Assembly: GCA_002328035.1 (NCBI GenBank)
Contig: DCVL01000038.1
Span: 1-8,194 of the forward strand
DNA: 8,194 bases
From: Geobacter sp. UBA2189
GTDB lineage: Bacteria; Desulfobacterota; Desulfuromonadia; Geobacterales; Pseudopelobacteraceae
Direction: 5' to 3'
Numbering within the stretch: position 1 is the first letter of the stretch; each line of letters begins with the position of its first letter. Position numbers and translations under genes: made by a program. Below are positions 1-6,760 of the stretch, in pieces. The notes under the pieces are model-generated. The model was not told the origin of the DNA. It worked only from the letters and a program-made list of their open reading frames with translations, and ran no database searches.

Positions 1-35
1 TGTTTGTCTTTGGTTAGTCCTGTGATGTAAGCCAT
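1..35 (-). CDS. Start of probable nif-specific ferredoxin III (partial, cut by window edge)
   Basis: Only the first 11 codons are visible, reading MAYITGLTKDK, and the gene runs off the left edge. The start is an ATG preceded by the purine-rich GAGAGG at a normal ribosome-binding distance. It begins 32 nt after the nifX stop on the same strand, so it is very likely cotranscribed with nifX. The N-terminal pattern (Met, a few residues, TGLT, then a charged stretch) resembles my memory of nif-specific ferredoxin III (FdxB family), a 2[4Fe-4S]-type protein often encoded next to nifX. None of the cysteine motifs that would prove this are inside the window. The presence of a gene start is well supported; the product name is an inference from a short N-terminus and context. 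Confidence 0.5.
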   Translation of the reverse strand, partial: MAYITGLTKDK

Positions 36-67
36 TTGGCACCTCTCTATGGGTGGTTGGAAATGTA

Positions 68-454
68 TCAGTATCCTTCAAAAGAAACTTTAGATCCCTT
101 GTTCATTGCCTTGCGCAGCCAAGGGGGTGGATTGCCTCTCAATACCTGTTGCAGTTTTGCCACAGTATCTTGCAGGCTGACTTCGGTGTTGGTCTTCATC
201 GGATGAATCTTCAAGGCTACCAGTTTGGCAGCTGCCGGGCCACCTATCTGCATGGTGTAGACTATGGCACATTCGGAGAGAATCTTGGCTCGGGCGGTAA
301 TCCGGTCTTCTTCATCATTTCCTGTTGTCTCCGCTGACACTGTCTTTAAAAACCCTGAATATTCCGGTTCTACATCCCAAATCTGGAAATTCTCACACTG
401 TCCAAAATGCTGATCAATCATGGTGCCGTCTGTTGTGGTAAATGCGATTTTCAT
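68..454 (-). CDS. nifX: NifX-type FeMo-cofactor biosynthesis/carrier protein
   Basis: A 128-residue protein of the dinitrogenase iron-molybdenum cofactor family (NifX/NafY/NifB C-terminal domain fold). Members bind iron-sulfur precursors such as NifB-co and pass them to NifEN, or hold the cofactor during assembly, in the cytoplasm. The N-terminus shows the family signature: MKIAFTTTDG, then the conserved IDQHFGQCENF stretch with its His and Cys, followed by the aspartate-rich strand around residues 25-30. An IGGPAAAKL segment near residue 80 matches the usual glycine-rich turn. The length is normal for a stand-alone domain. The ATG at 454 is chosen because GGAGGAGG sits 4 nt upstream. A longer reading from 532 would run through an inverted repeat and add a low-complexity WPWPQPQP tail. 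It follows nifEN on the same strand after a 99-nt gap containing a strong hairpin. Residues 50-58 are acidic and polar, probably a surface loop. Confidence 0.9.
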   Translation of the reverse strand: MKIAFTTTDGTMIDQHFGQCENFQIWDVEPEYSGFLKTVSAETTGNDEEDRITARAKILSECAIVYTMQIGGPAAAKLVALKIHPMKTNTEVSLQDTVAKLQQVLRGNPPPWLRKAMNKGSKVSFEGY

Positions 455-457
455 GGT

Positions 458-466
458 ACCTCCTCC
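458..466 (-). promoter_or_regulatory. Strong ribosome binding site of nifX
   Basis: On the minus strand GGAGGAGGT precedes the ATG at 454 by 3-4 nt. It fixes the nifX start and argues against the longer upstream reading. It lies only 5 nt downstream of the right arm of the intercistronic inverted repeat in the transcript, so folding of that hairpin could influence access to it. Confidence 0.75.
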
Positions 467-471
467 GGAAG

Positions 472-536
472 CAGGTTGAGGTTGAGGCCAAGGCCAATAA
501 AAACCGAAGAATCCAGTATTATTGAACCTCAACCTG
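472..536 (-). repeat. Perfect 12-bp inverted repeat (hairpin) between nifEN and nifX
   Basis: The arms at 472-483 and 525-536 are perfectly complementary. In the transcript they read CAGGTTGAGGTT and AACCTCAACCTG, with 41 nt between them. Inside the loop, CAATAA follows the first arm directly and TTATTG lies near the other end, giving a possible 6-bp extension of the stem. The 3' arm side contains the pairing unit CTCAACC twice in tandem, so two registers of pairing are possible. No run of U follows the hairpin, so it is not an ordinary intrinsic terminator. It could stabilise or process the nifEN-nifX mRNA, set the NifEN:NifX ratio, or be a protein target. The structure is seen directly; the role is inferred. 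Confidence 0.7.
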
Positions 537-553
537 AAGATTAGCCTGCAGTC

Positions 554-3301
554 TTAGTTGTGCGCCAGTTTCTGCGCATCCTTTGCGTTGGCCTGAAAAA
601 GATTGGCCAGCTCAAACACCATGTTCATTGTGCCGCGATATCCAACCCGTAATTTCTGATGGGCGCCAAGCCGGTCGAATACCGGCAGGCCGGTGCGGAG
701 GTGGGCGCCAATCTTGAGCCTGGCTGCAGCCTGTCTTCCGTTGGAGTTGGCCACCAGCAGGTCTGCTCCAATAGCAGCGGTCTCCAGATCTTCAAGATCC
801 CCTACAAAGAGATTCTCAACTGGCAGGCTGTCCAGCCCCCGTGTGCGAGTAGCTGCAAGAGCTGCCTGGATCTCGCAACCGATTCCTGAGAGAAAACGGG
901 TCATACCCTTTAACTGATCAGACTCAAGAGCCAGGGCAACCTTTTTCCCTCCAAACTGGTAATGGCTGTCAACCAGTGCATCAGCAAGGCGTGATCTCCA
1001 GCGGCGATGTTTTTCCGGTACCGGCTTACCACTTATTGCGGATAGTACTGCCATTAACCTATCCGTCTCGGCCATACCTGTCAGTGAGGTAAATCCGTAA
1101 ACCGGTATTCCCAGCCGTTCTTCCATCTGCCTGCCTGCCCTTGCAAGTGAATCCCCTACATAGAGTGTGGCCGTGCTGCGTCCGGCCTGTTTTATCCTTT
1201 CTACCCTGATTCCACCGGTTGAAAGCGGGGATACTTCCGGATCAATATGCCCATCAAGGGCAGAGGAGATATCCGGTATGCAGAGTGCATTCAGGCCGAA
1301 CGATTCGATAATTTCCTTTAGTTCTTCAATATCTGCAGGTGTCAGATCCGAACCTGGCAGCAGGTTTACCTGACCGGGGATACTCTTGCCAGCCTCCGGC
1401 AGAGTTGCCAGAATAGCCTCAACCGCAGCGGCGTACCCCTCCTGCATAGAGCCGCAGTAATCGGCAGTAGATGCCCAGATAACAGGCACGTTGTCATGCT
1501 CAGGATGCTCCTTGCGATACTGCTGTATGGCAGAACGGAGATCGTCACCCATGGTCTCTGTCAGTCCTGTGGTCATAATTCCGACAACTTCCGGCTCAAA
1601 CTTTTCAATAACCCGCTCTATCCCCTTTTTGAGATTCTCCCAGCCTCCAAAGATCGCGTTTTCCTGATTCATAGCTGTAGAATTAAGCGCAATCGATTCT
1701 TTAAAATGTCTTGAAAGTTGCAGCCGGATAAAGGTTGAACAGCCCTGAGCGCCGTGTAACAAAGCCAGCATCCGGTCGATTCCGAGGTAGGCCAGTGTTG
1801 CTCCCAATGCAGGTGAGTTTTTCTGCGGATTAACTGTTGCTGACTTCTTCGGCACCTTTACGCGGGAGGATGATGTCTCTTCAGCCAGATAGTCATCAGC
1901 ATGCTGACGGGAAGCTTTTACAAGAATAGAGCTGTCTGTCTCCCAGGGCGCCGGACTGTTAAGCAGCGGCCAGATTGGGTTGTTGACTGTAAGATCCAGT
2001 TGTCTTGCAAAGGTTACCATCCCTTCATATCCGGCGTAAGGGTAAGCCCTTCCATGGTTTATATCCAGAAAAGGGGTTCTGGTCTTCAGAGCCAGATACT
2101 TTGTCTTTCCACCTGCGACCACCAGATCAGGCATCTTTTCCTTCATTATCCCGAGCAGCCCGGCGCTTGAGGTATCCTCTATAATCTTGGCATCCTTGTG
2201 CATCAAAGACTTCATCCGGTAGAAGTCTTCAAGGGTAGAGTTCTGTGTGCCGGCTGCAAGTATCTCAATACCCAGTTCTCTAAGGGCATTTACCATAGAC
2301 CAGGTCTTTACCCCGCCAGTGAAAAGTACCGCCTTCCTACCTTCAAGTCTTTTGCGACATGGGGCTATAACCTCTCTGCATTTGCTCTCTTCTTCATGCA
2401 GCAGTTTCTCGACACGTTCCTGCATCGTCCGCTTTTCAAGGCCACCCACTGCATCATCCAGGGCAATGGCTATATTCCTGAAAGCCTTGGCTATATCTGT
2501 CATGCCGTAAAAAGACTCTTCCAGATAAGGTATGCCATGCTCTTTTTGCATCTTCCTGGCCAGGTTGGTCAGGCTTTTGGAACAGATGATGATGTTAAGC
2601 TTTGCCCTGTGTGCGTAACGCAGCTCATCAAATCTGGCGTCACCGCTAAAACATGAAAGTATCTGAATTCCCAGCCGTTCAAAGAGTGGCTGCATACTCC
2701 AGAGATCACCGGCTATGTTGTACTCGCCTATCAGGTTTATCGGGTATTCGCCAAGAACCGGAGGCTCTGCTGTGCCGATTACATGCTTGTACAAGACCTC
2801 TCCGGCCAGCCGGTTACCGATGTTCTTGTCACCGATAAAACCGGGGGTATTTACCGCTATAAGAGGTATTGTGACCTTTTCCTGTGCTGCCTTGCAGACC
2901 GCTTCAATGTCATCTCCTGTCATAGCTGTAACGCAGGTGGCATATACGAACATCCCTTTTGCTTCAGGATACCTCTCTGCTAGTTCGATAATTGCGTTGT
3001 AAAGTTTCTTCTCTCCGCCAAAAATCACGTCATTTTCGAGCATTTCAGTTGTGAATCCGCGACGGTAGAGTTGAGAGCCTGAAGAGCGTGCTCCGCGGTT
3101 GTCCCAAGAGTTGCCGGCACAGGCGATAGGGCCATGTACCAGGTGGATTACATCAGTAACTGGCATCAAGACTACACGGGCTCCGTCGAATGCACAGGAG
3201 CGTTCGGTTCCCTCTCCCGGTTCAGATTTTTTGCAAAACTTGGGTGCACCCTTGTCGTGGCTCTCACAGTTCTCATTATCGTACCAATCAGGCCGTGCCA
3301 T
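554..3301 (-). CDS. nifEN: Fused NifE-NifN FeMo-cofactor scaffold protein
   Basis: A 915-residue natural fusion of the two scaffold subunits on which the NifB-co precursor matures to FeMo-cofactor by exchange for Mo and homocitrate. Residues 1 to about 465 are NifE. Cys36 (in SCAFDGA), Cys61 (in GPIACAGNSWDNRG) and Cys123 (in ATCVTAMTGDD) correspond closely to the three cluster-ligand cysteines 37, 62 and 124 recalled for Azotobacter NifE. The DVIFGGEKKL and EESFYG motifs are also typical. A polar linker with a Ser/Lys-rich stretch (about 466-484) leads into NifN. NifN shows LGATLAYLGIDR, HGAQGCSTF with Cys521 (the NifN cluster cysteine), TAMNQENAIFGGWENL and GLTETMGDD. No internal stop or frameshift separates the halves. 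The ATG at 3301 is preferred over an upstream TTG at 3388 because GGAGGT lies 4 nt before it and the cysteine numbering then matches the family. The gene has its own sigma-54 promoter and is followed by nifX. Fused nifEN is known from Geobacter. Confidence 0.96.
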   Translation of the reverse strand: MARPDWYDNENCESHDKGAPKFCKKSEPGEGTERSCAFDGARVVLMPVTDVIHLVHGPIACAGNSWDNRGARSSGSQLYRRGFTTEMLENDVIFGGEKKLYNAIIELAERYPEAKGMFVYATCVTAMTGDDIEAVCKAAQEKVTIPLIAVNTPGFIGDKNIGNRLAGEVLYKHVIGTAEPPVLGEYPINLIGEYNIAGDLWSMQPLFERLGIQILSCFSGDARFDELRYAHRAKLNIIICSKSLTNLARKMQKEHGIPYLEESFYGMTDIAKAFRNIAIALDDAVGGLEKRTMQERVEKLLHEEESKCREVIAPCRKRLEGRKAVLFTGGVKTWSMVNALRELGIEILAAGTQNSTLEDFYRMKSLMHKDAKIIEDTSSAGLLGIMKEKMPDLVVAGGKTKYLALKTRTPFLDINHGRAYPYAGYEGMVTFARQLDLTVNNPIWPLLNSPAPWETDSSILVKASRQHADDYLAEETSSSRVKVPKKSATVNPQKNSPALGATLAYLGIDRMLALLHGAQGCSTFIRLQLSRHFKESIALNSTAMNQENAIFGGWENLKKGIERVIEKFEPEVVGIMTTGLTETMGDDLRSAIQQYRKEHPEHDNVPVIWASTADYCGSMQEGYAAAVEAILATLPEAGKSIPGQVNLLPGSDLTPADIEELKEIIESFGLNALCIPDISSALDGHIDPEVSPLSTGGIRVERIKQAGRSTATLYVGDSLARAGRQMEERLGIPVYGFTSLTGMAETDRLMAVLSAISGKPVPEKHRRWRSRLADALVDSHYQFGGKKVALALESDQLKGMTRFLSGIGCEIQAALAATRTRGLDSLPVENLFVGDLEDLETAAIGADLLVANSNGRQAAARLKIGAHLRTGLPVFDRLGAHQKLRVGYRGTMNMVFELANLFQANAKDAQKLAHN

Positions 3302-3305
3302 TGCC

Positions 3306-3311
3306 ACCTCC
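3306..3311 (-). promoter_or_regulatory. Ribosome binding site of nifEN
   Basis: GGAGGT on the minus strand, 4 nt before the ATG at 3301. It decides the start: the alternative TTG at 3388 lies upstream of the predicted sigma-54 transcription start and would not be transcribed from that promoter. Confidence 0.75.
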
Positions 3312-3344
3312 CAACAGGCGGCATCTTTGCTGCCCGTAATCTGA

Positions 3345-3364
3345 CTTTGCACTGGACGTGCCAA
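3345..3364 (-). promoter_or_regulatory. Sigma-54 (RpoN) -24/-12 promoter of nifEN
   Basis: The minus strand reads TTGGCACGTCCAGTGCAAA. It matches the RpoN consensus TGGCACG-N4-TTGCA with one change (GTGCA for TTGCA). The invariant GG (3362-3361) and GC (3350-3349) are separated by exactly 10 nt as required. Transcription would start near 3337, giving a leader of about 36 nt before the nifEN ATG. Nitrogen-fixation genes in proteobacteria and Geobacter commonly use RpoN with an enhancer-binding activator, so both position and sequence fit. The short leader contains only a weak 4-bp hairpin and no obvious attenuator. Confidence 0.85.
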
Positions 3365-3395
3365 TAGTATAATTGACTGATTTTGCAAGATAAAG

Positions 3396-3447
3396 TTTCA
3401 GTGTGGGGAATTTACAAGCTTATTTTTTCAGTCTATTGCCACTGAAA
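3396..3447. promoter_or_regulatory. TTTCAGT repeats and TTTCAGT-N8-ACTGAAA dyad upstream of nifEN promoter
   Basis: A perfect 7-bp dyad lies at 3426-3432 and 3441-3447, TTTCAGT-N8-ACTGAAA. A further TTTCAGT copy lies at 3396-3402, exactly 30 bp (about three helical turns) from the left half. The extended copy TTTCAGTG at 3396-3403 also pairs perfectly with CACTGAAA at 3440-3447. The dyad is centred about 100 bp upstream of the predicted nifEN transcription start, the usual place for an enhancer site of an RpoN activator. It does not match the classic NifA site TGT-N10-ACA or the NtrC consensus. A regulator such as the GnfM-type NtrC-family proteins of Geobacter is a guess. Confidence 0.5.
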
Positions 3448-3540
3448 TACACATTTATGAAATCTGTTGCAAAAAAGCTGTGCGGAATCTAGCCTTCAGG
3501 CAGTTCTGTGGGTGTGCGCCATCTGGATCCAACTAACAAC

Positions 3541-3562
3541 AAACATTGTTTCTCAAATGTTT
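3541..3562. promoter_or_regulatory. AAACATT-N8-AATGTTT dyad (operator-like)
   Basis: A perfect 7-bp inverted repeat with an 8-nt spacer: left half 3541-3547, right half 3556-3562. The 7-8-7 geometry is the same as the TTTCAGT dyad 115 bp away, but the sequence differs. It sits about 215 bp upstream of the nifEN start point and about 95 bp upstream of the -35 of the proposed promoter for the divergent binding-protein gene. It could serve either side. It is A/T-rich, so chance occurrence is not excluded. Confidence 0.35.
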
Positions 3563-3635
3563 AAAATACCCGCTATTCCTGTCAAGAGTAGGGCTACCGC
3601 TACTCAGCTATTCCAAATTTCCCATTCATATCTGG

Positions 3636-3665
3636 TTGCCAGCAATGTAATGATTACTGTATAGA
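3636..3665 (+). promoter_or_regulatory. Possible sigma-70 promoter for the binding-protein/GGDEF-EAL operon
   Basis: TTGCCA at 3636-3641 (one change from TTGACA), an 18-nt spacer, then TATAGA at 3660-3665 (four of six matches to TATAAT). Transcription would start near 3672, about 30 nt before the TTG start at 3702. The -10 match is weak, so this is a candidate only. Apart from the elements listed separately, the 400-bp stretch 3302-3701 contains nothing I recognise as coding. A 6-bp hairpin GAGTAG/CTACTC with an 8-nt loop lies around 3586-3605. Confidence 0.35.
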
Positions 3666-3701
3666 TAAAACAATTTTAAATACAATAAATGGGGGGGAGT
3701 C

Positions 3702-4502
3702 TTGCCAATCCTAATCTTTGTTTTAATGTTGCTTGTTAGTGTGCCTGCTCATGCAAGTGAAAAAATCAAGTTTGGTGGCACTGGCAGCGGACTTGAGTTA
3801 ATGCGCAAGCTTGGCAGTCTCTATGTTACGCAGCACCCTGGCATTGAGATTGCGGTTATTCCTAGCCTGGGGAGTTCAGGGGGCATCAAGGCATTACAGG
3901 TAGGCGCGCTTGACCTTGCCATATCTGCTCGGCCTGTCAAGCCGGAAGAAAAGGGGCTGAAGAGCCTTTTACTCTGTCGGACACCTCTCGCCTTTGTAGT
4001 AAATTCTGCCAGTGCTGCATCAGCAATTCGTACTGACGATCTTGTACAGCTTTATGGCACCACTGCTTACACCTGGCCAGATGGCGGACGCGCCAGGGTG
4101 ATCCTGCGGCCTGAGGCCGAGATTGACACCAAGATGCTGCGTAGCATCTCCCCGTTGGTAGATCTGGCCGTATCTCAGGCAAAAACAAGATCGGGCATGA
4201 ATATGGCGGCAACGGATCAGGACAATGTGAAGATGCTGGAGGCGACCCCTGGTGGTTTTGGAATGGTTGCCTTGGCCATGCTTACCACTGCACAGACAAG
4301 GCTCAAGATTCTTACCTTTAACGGGGTTGAACCCAGCCTCCGAAATCTCGAACAGGGGCGTTATCCGCTGGTGCGAGAGTATTACCTGGTAACCCGCAAT
4401 CCTGCCAACAAAACTGTGAATGAGATTGTTTCACTTGCAGGTTCTGCGAGTGGCGCTTCACTCTTTAAGACGTTGCGGTGCATACCGATAGAGAGGCGTT
4501 AG
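3702..4502 (+). CDS. Exported PstS-like periplasmic substrate-binding protein
   Basis: A 266-residue protein. Residues 1-18 form a short hydrophobic signal peptide ending AHA, with cleavage probably between Ala18 and Ser19. It lacks a lipobox Cys, so the mature form should be soluble in the periplasm. The mature part has the layout of type 2 phosphate-like binding proteins. GTGSGLELM comes near the N-terminus, then GSSGGIKALQVGALDLAISARPVKPEE, resembling the PstS GSG-GIKA...D-A-S-RP segment. The C-terminal lobe has PGGFGMVALAM and YPLVREYYLVTRNP. The Arg-SGT anion loop of true PstS is replaced by RPEAEIDT, so the ligand may not be phosphate. The start is a TTG after a G7-AG Shine-Dalgarno; no other start lies in frame before the upstream stop. 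The n-region has no Lys or Arg, which is unusual. No ABC transporter genes follow. Instead the stop directly abuts the GGDEF-EAL gene, suggesting a sensory role. Confidence 0.85.
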   Translation: MPILIFVLMLLVSVPAHASEKIKFGGTGSGLELMRKLGSLYVTQHPGIEIAVIPSLGSSGGIKALQVGALDLAISARPVKPEEKGLKSLLLCRTPLAFVVNSASAASAIRTDDLVQLYGTTAYTWPDGGRARVILRPEAEIDTKMLRSISPLVDLAVSQAKTRSGMNMAATDQDNVKMLEATPGGFGMVALAMLTTAQTRLKILTFNGVEPSLRNLEQGRYPLVREYYLVTRNPANKTVNEIVSLAGSASGASLFKTLRCIPIERR

Positions 4503-6719
4503 ATGGAGGCAGCCAGGCGTCACCTCAGGAGATTGATTACAAAACTGGCAGTGTTTGCAGTGCTGCTGGCTGCGTTGCTGCCTCCGATTGCCTACTTTAT
4601 GTTGACCAGCCGCTATCAGCAGGGGGTACTGACTGCCATTGCAGAACTTAGCGCTGAGCATATTTCTGCTTTGGTAGTTGTATCTCCCGATACCTGGAAA
4701 TATCAGCAAATAAGACTTGAGAATCTGCTGGAACCCCGTCCTTCTACGGGCAATGCCAACCTGCGCAGAATCACGGATATTAATGGGGAGATCATTGCTG
4801 AAAATGGAGAACATCCTCAATGGCCGACGATCAAGGGTCTCTTCCTGATACATGACTCCGGTGTTCCGGTGGCTCAGATCGAAATTATCCAGACACTGCG
4901 CCCCGTACTTGTTAAAGCCCTGCTTATTGCTATATGCAGCGCCGGATTGGCGTTACTGGTCTTCTATGTTGCCTGGGTACTGCCAACACGGGCGGTTGCT
5001 GCAGTCCAATACTTGCTTGCTGAAAGTGAGCGTAAATATCGTTCCCTCTTTCTTGCTATCAATGAAGCGGTGCTTTTGCTTGAGTTTGGGCAGGATCTTG
5101 ATGATGCTTCAGTTGTTGAGGTTAACCCTGCTTGCCGACTCCTGTTTTACAGCAACTTTCCAAATATGGTGGGATTAAGCTCAATCCAGCTGTTTGGTGA
5201 TATTAATCAGGAGATGACAGAGGTTTTTCATCAGGTGTTACAGCACGAACAAACCGTTTCACAGGAAAAAGAACTGCCGGATCTGGAGAAGATGCTCTCC
5301 ATCTCTGTGGCTCCAGCAGGCAAAGGACGTCTTGCAGTCATGTTTAGCGATGTTACTGACCACCGTGCTGCAGAACGCCAGGTGCAGCAACTGGTATCCT
5401 TTGACGTATTGACGGGTCTTCCTAATCGTGTTCTTCTCAGCGATCGCTTAAAACAGGCTATGCTTGCCTGTGATCGTGATCACTGCAAAGTTGCGGTTTT
5501 TTGTGTTGGTCTTGACCATTTTAAGTCGGTAAACGACAGTTTGGGTCATACTGTCGGGGATTTGTTGCTGCAAGCAGTTGCTGAACGTCTTGAAAGCGGT
5601 ATTCGTAAAACTGATACGATCTCACGGATCGGTGGTGATGAATTTATAATTGTAATTACAGACCTGCATAATGAATTGAACGCCTCACTCGTTGCTTCAG
5701 AAATTCTGGGCTGTCTGGATGAACCGTTCTGGATTGCCGATAGAGAGTTATTCATAAACGGAAGTATTGGGATCTCTGTTTTTCCAGATGATGCAGAGGA
5801 TGCAAACACATTATTGAAAAATGCCGATATGGCAATGTATGCGGCAAAAGGACATGGGCGTAACCGGTATCACTATTACGCACCGCAGCTGCAGGAACGG
5901 GCAGCAGAACGTCTTGAGGTAGAAACCGCCTTACGGCATGCCTTGGTTGACAACCTGCTATCGCTTGCCTATCAGCCCCAGTTTGATGCACGTAACGGGA
6001 AGGTCATTGGACTGGAGGCGTTGCTGCGCTGGAACAATCAGGTCGGTATACCGTGTCTGTCCCCCTTGCAGATCATAACTATTGCAGAAGAAAACGGAAT
6101 GATCATCCCAATCGGTGAATGGGTTCTGCATACTGCGTGCGGACAACTGCGCCAGTGGCAAAAAGACGGTTTAACAACGCCTCGGCTGGCCATTAACCTG
6201 TCGGCTGTTCAGTTTCAGCAGCCGTGTCTGGTTCAAATTGTGCAGGACGTTCTGCGTCTAAACGATTTGGCACCTGATTGTATTGAGTTGGAGCTGACCG
6301 AGAGCTCAATCATGCAACGTCCTGATGAAGCAAAGAAAAAATTGCAAGAGCTGAAACAACTGGGGGTATGGCTTGCTCTGGATGATTTTGGTACCGGCTA
6401 TTCTTCCCTCAGCTACCTGAAACTGTTCCCCATTGACCGGCTCAAGATTGATCGTTCTTTTGTAAACGAGGCTCCGGCCAACCATGACGATGCAGCTATC
6501 GTAGAGACGATAATCTCACTTGCCCATAACATGCAAATGAAGGTGATTGCCGAAGGTGTCGAGAGCCAGGAACATGTTGAGTTTTTGGTTGCCAGAGGGT
6601 GCCATGAGATGCAGGGCTACTATTATGCGCGCCCTATGCCAGCTGACCAATGTGCTAACCTGCTGATTCCTGGTTTTATTACTGAAAAATGCCATGCGGC
6701 GTTACCGGTGCCAACATAA
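4503..6719 (+). CDS. Membrane PAS-GGDEF-EAL cyclic-di-GMP enzyme
   Basis: A 738-residue inner-membrane signalling protein. TM1 is at about 14-34, with a periplasmic sensor segment at about 36-134. TM2 is at about 135-160, a PAS domain at about 172-292, GGDEF at about 297-455 and EAL at about 480-730. The GGDEF motif (377-381) is intact in RIGGDEF, and the inhibitory RxxD I-site (RKTD) lies five residues before it, as in PleD. The EAL motif (EALLRW, 505-510), INLSA, ELTES, DDFGTGYSS (from 627), LKIDRSF and EGVE are all present, so phosphodiesterase residues look complete. The protein could make or degrade c-di-GMP; which activity dominates cannot be read off. Its ATG follows the binding-protein stop with no gap and has a GAGG ribosome site within that gene. 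Periplasmic binding protein plus membrane GGDEF-EAL mirrors NspS-MbaA of Vibrio cholerae, so the binding protein probably signals through the periplasmic segment. No clear terminator follows. Confidence 0.95.
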   Translation: MEAARRHLRRLITKLAVFAVLLAALLPPIAYFMLTSRYQQGVLTAIAELSAEHISALVVVSPDTWKYQQIRLENLLEPRPSTGNANLRRITDINGEIIAENGEHPQWPTIKGLFLIHDSGVPVAQIEIIQTLRPVLVKALLIAICSAGLALLVFYVAWVLPTRAVAAVQYLLAESERKYRSLFLAINEAVLLLEFGQDLDDASVVEVNPACRLLFYSNFPNMVGLSSIQLFGDINQEMTEVFHQVLQHEQTVSQEKELPDLEKMLSISVAPAGKGRLAVMFSDVTDHRAAERQVQQLVSFDVLTGLPNRVLLSDRLKQAMLACDRDHCKVAVFCVGLDHFKSVNDSLGHTVGDLLLQAVAERLESGIRKTDTISRIGGDEFIIVITDLHNELNASLVASEILGCLDEPFWIADRELFINGSIGISVFPDDAEDANTLLKNADMAMYAAKGHGRNRYHYYAPQLQERAAERLEVETALRHALVDNLLSLAYQPQFDARNGKVIGLEALLRWNNQVGIPCLSPLQIITIAEENGMIIPIGEWVLHTACGQLRQWQKDGLTTPRLAINLSAVQFQQPCLVQIVQDVLRLNDLAPDCIELELTESSIMQRPDEAKKKLQELKQLGVWLALDDFGTGYSSLSYLKLFPIDRLKIDRSFVNEAPANHDDAAIVETIISLAHNMQMKVIAEGVESQEHVEFLVARGCHEMQGYYYARPMPADQCANLLIPGFITEKCHAALPVPT

Positions 6720-6760
6720 ACAGTTGCCTACGCTCATAAAACAAGCAATTCTAGCGGCTG

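Noticed and set aside
455..532. Longer NifX reading from an ATG at 532
   Set aside because: The added 26 residues (WPWPQPQP type) come from the inverted repeat, and the internal ATG at 454 has a much better ribosome site and the family N-terminus.
472..536. Intrinsic terminator after nifEN
   Set aside because: The hairpin is followed by CTGCTTCCGG rather than a U-run in the transcript, and the loop is 41 nt.
3302..3388. N-terminal extension of NifEN from a TTG at 3388 (29 extra residues)
   Set aside because: It lies upstream of the predicted RpoN transcription start, lacks a ribosome site, and shifts the cluster cysteines away from their family positions; the ATG at 3301 has GGAGGT.
3464..3482. 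Second RpoN promoter on the minus strand (GCAC...TTTTTTGCA)
   Set aside because: The -24 and -12 blocks are two bases too far apart and the GG is missing.
3389..3600. Classic NifA enhancer TGT-N10-ACA
   Set aside because: Every TGT was checked; the nearest case (TGT at 3402, ACA at 3414) has 9 nt between, not 10.
3467..3664. 65-codon open frame on the plus strand in the divergent intergenic region
   Set aside because: TTG start without a ribosome site, no recognisable features, and it overlaps the dyads and the candidate promoter.
6724..6759. Type I restriction specificity subunit (HsdS) tail, from LPTLIKQAILAAV
   Set aside because: The resemblance to the C-terminal helices of HsdS covers about a dozen common residues, too few to name a family.
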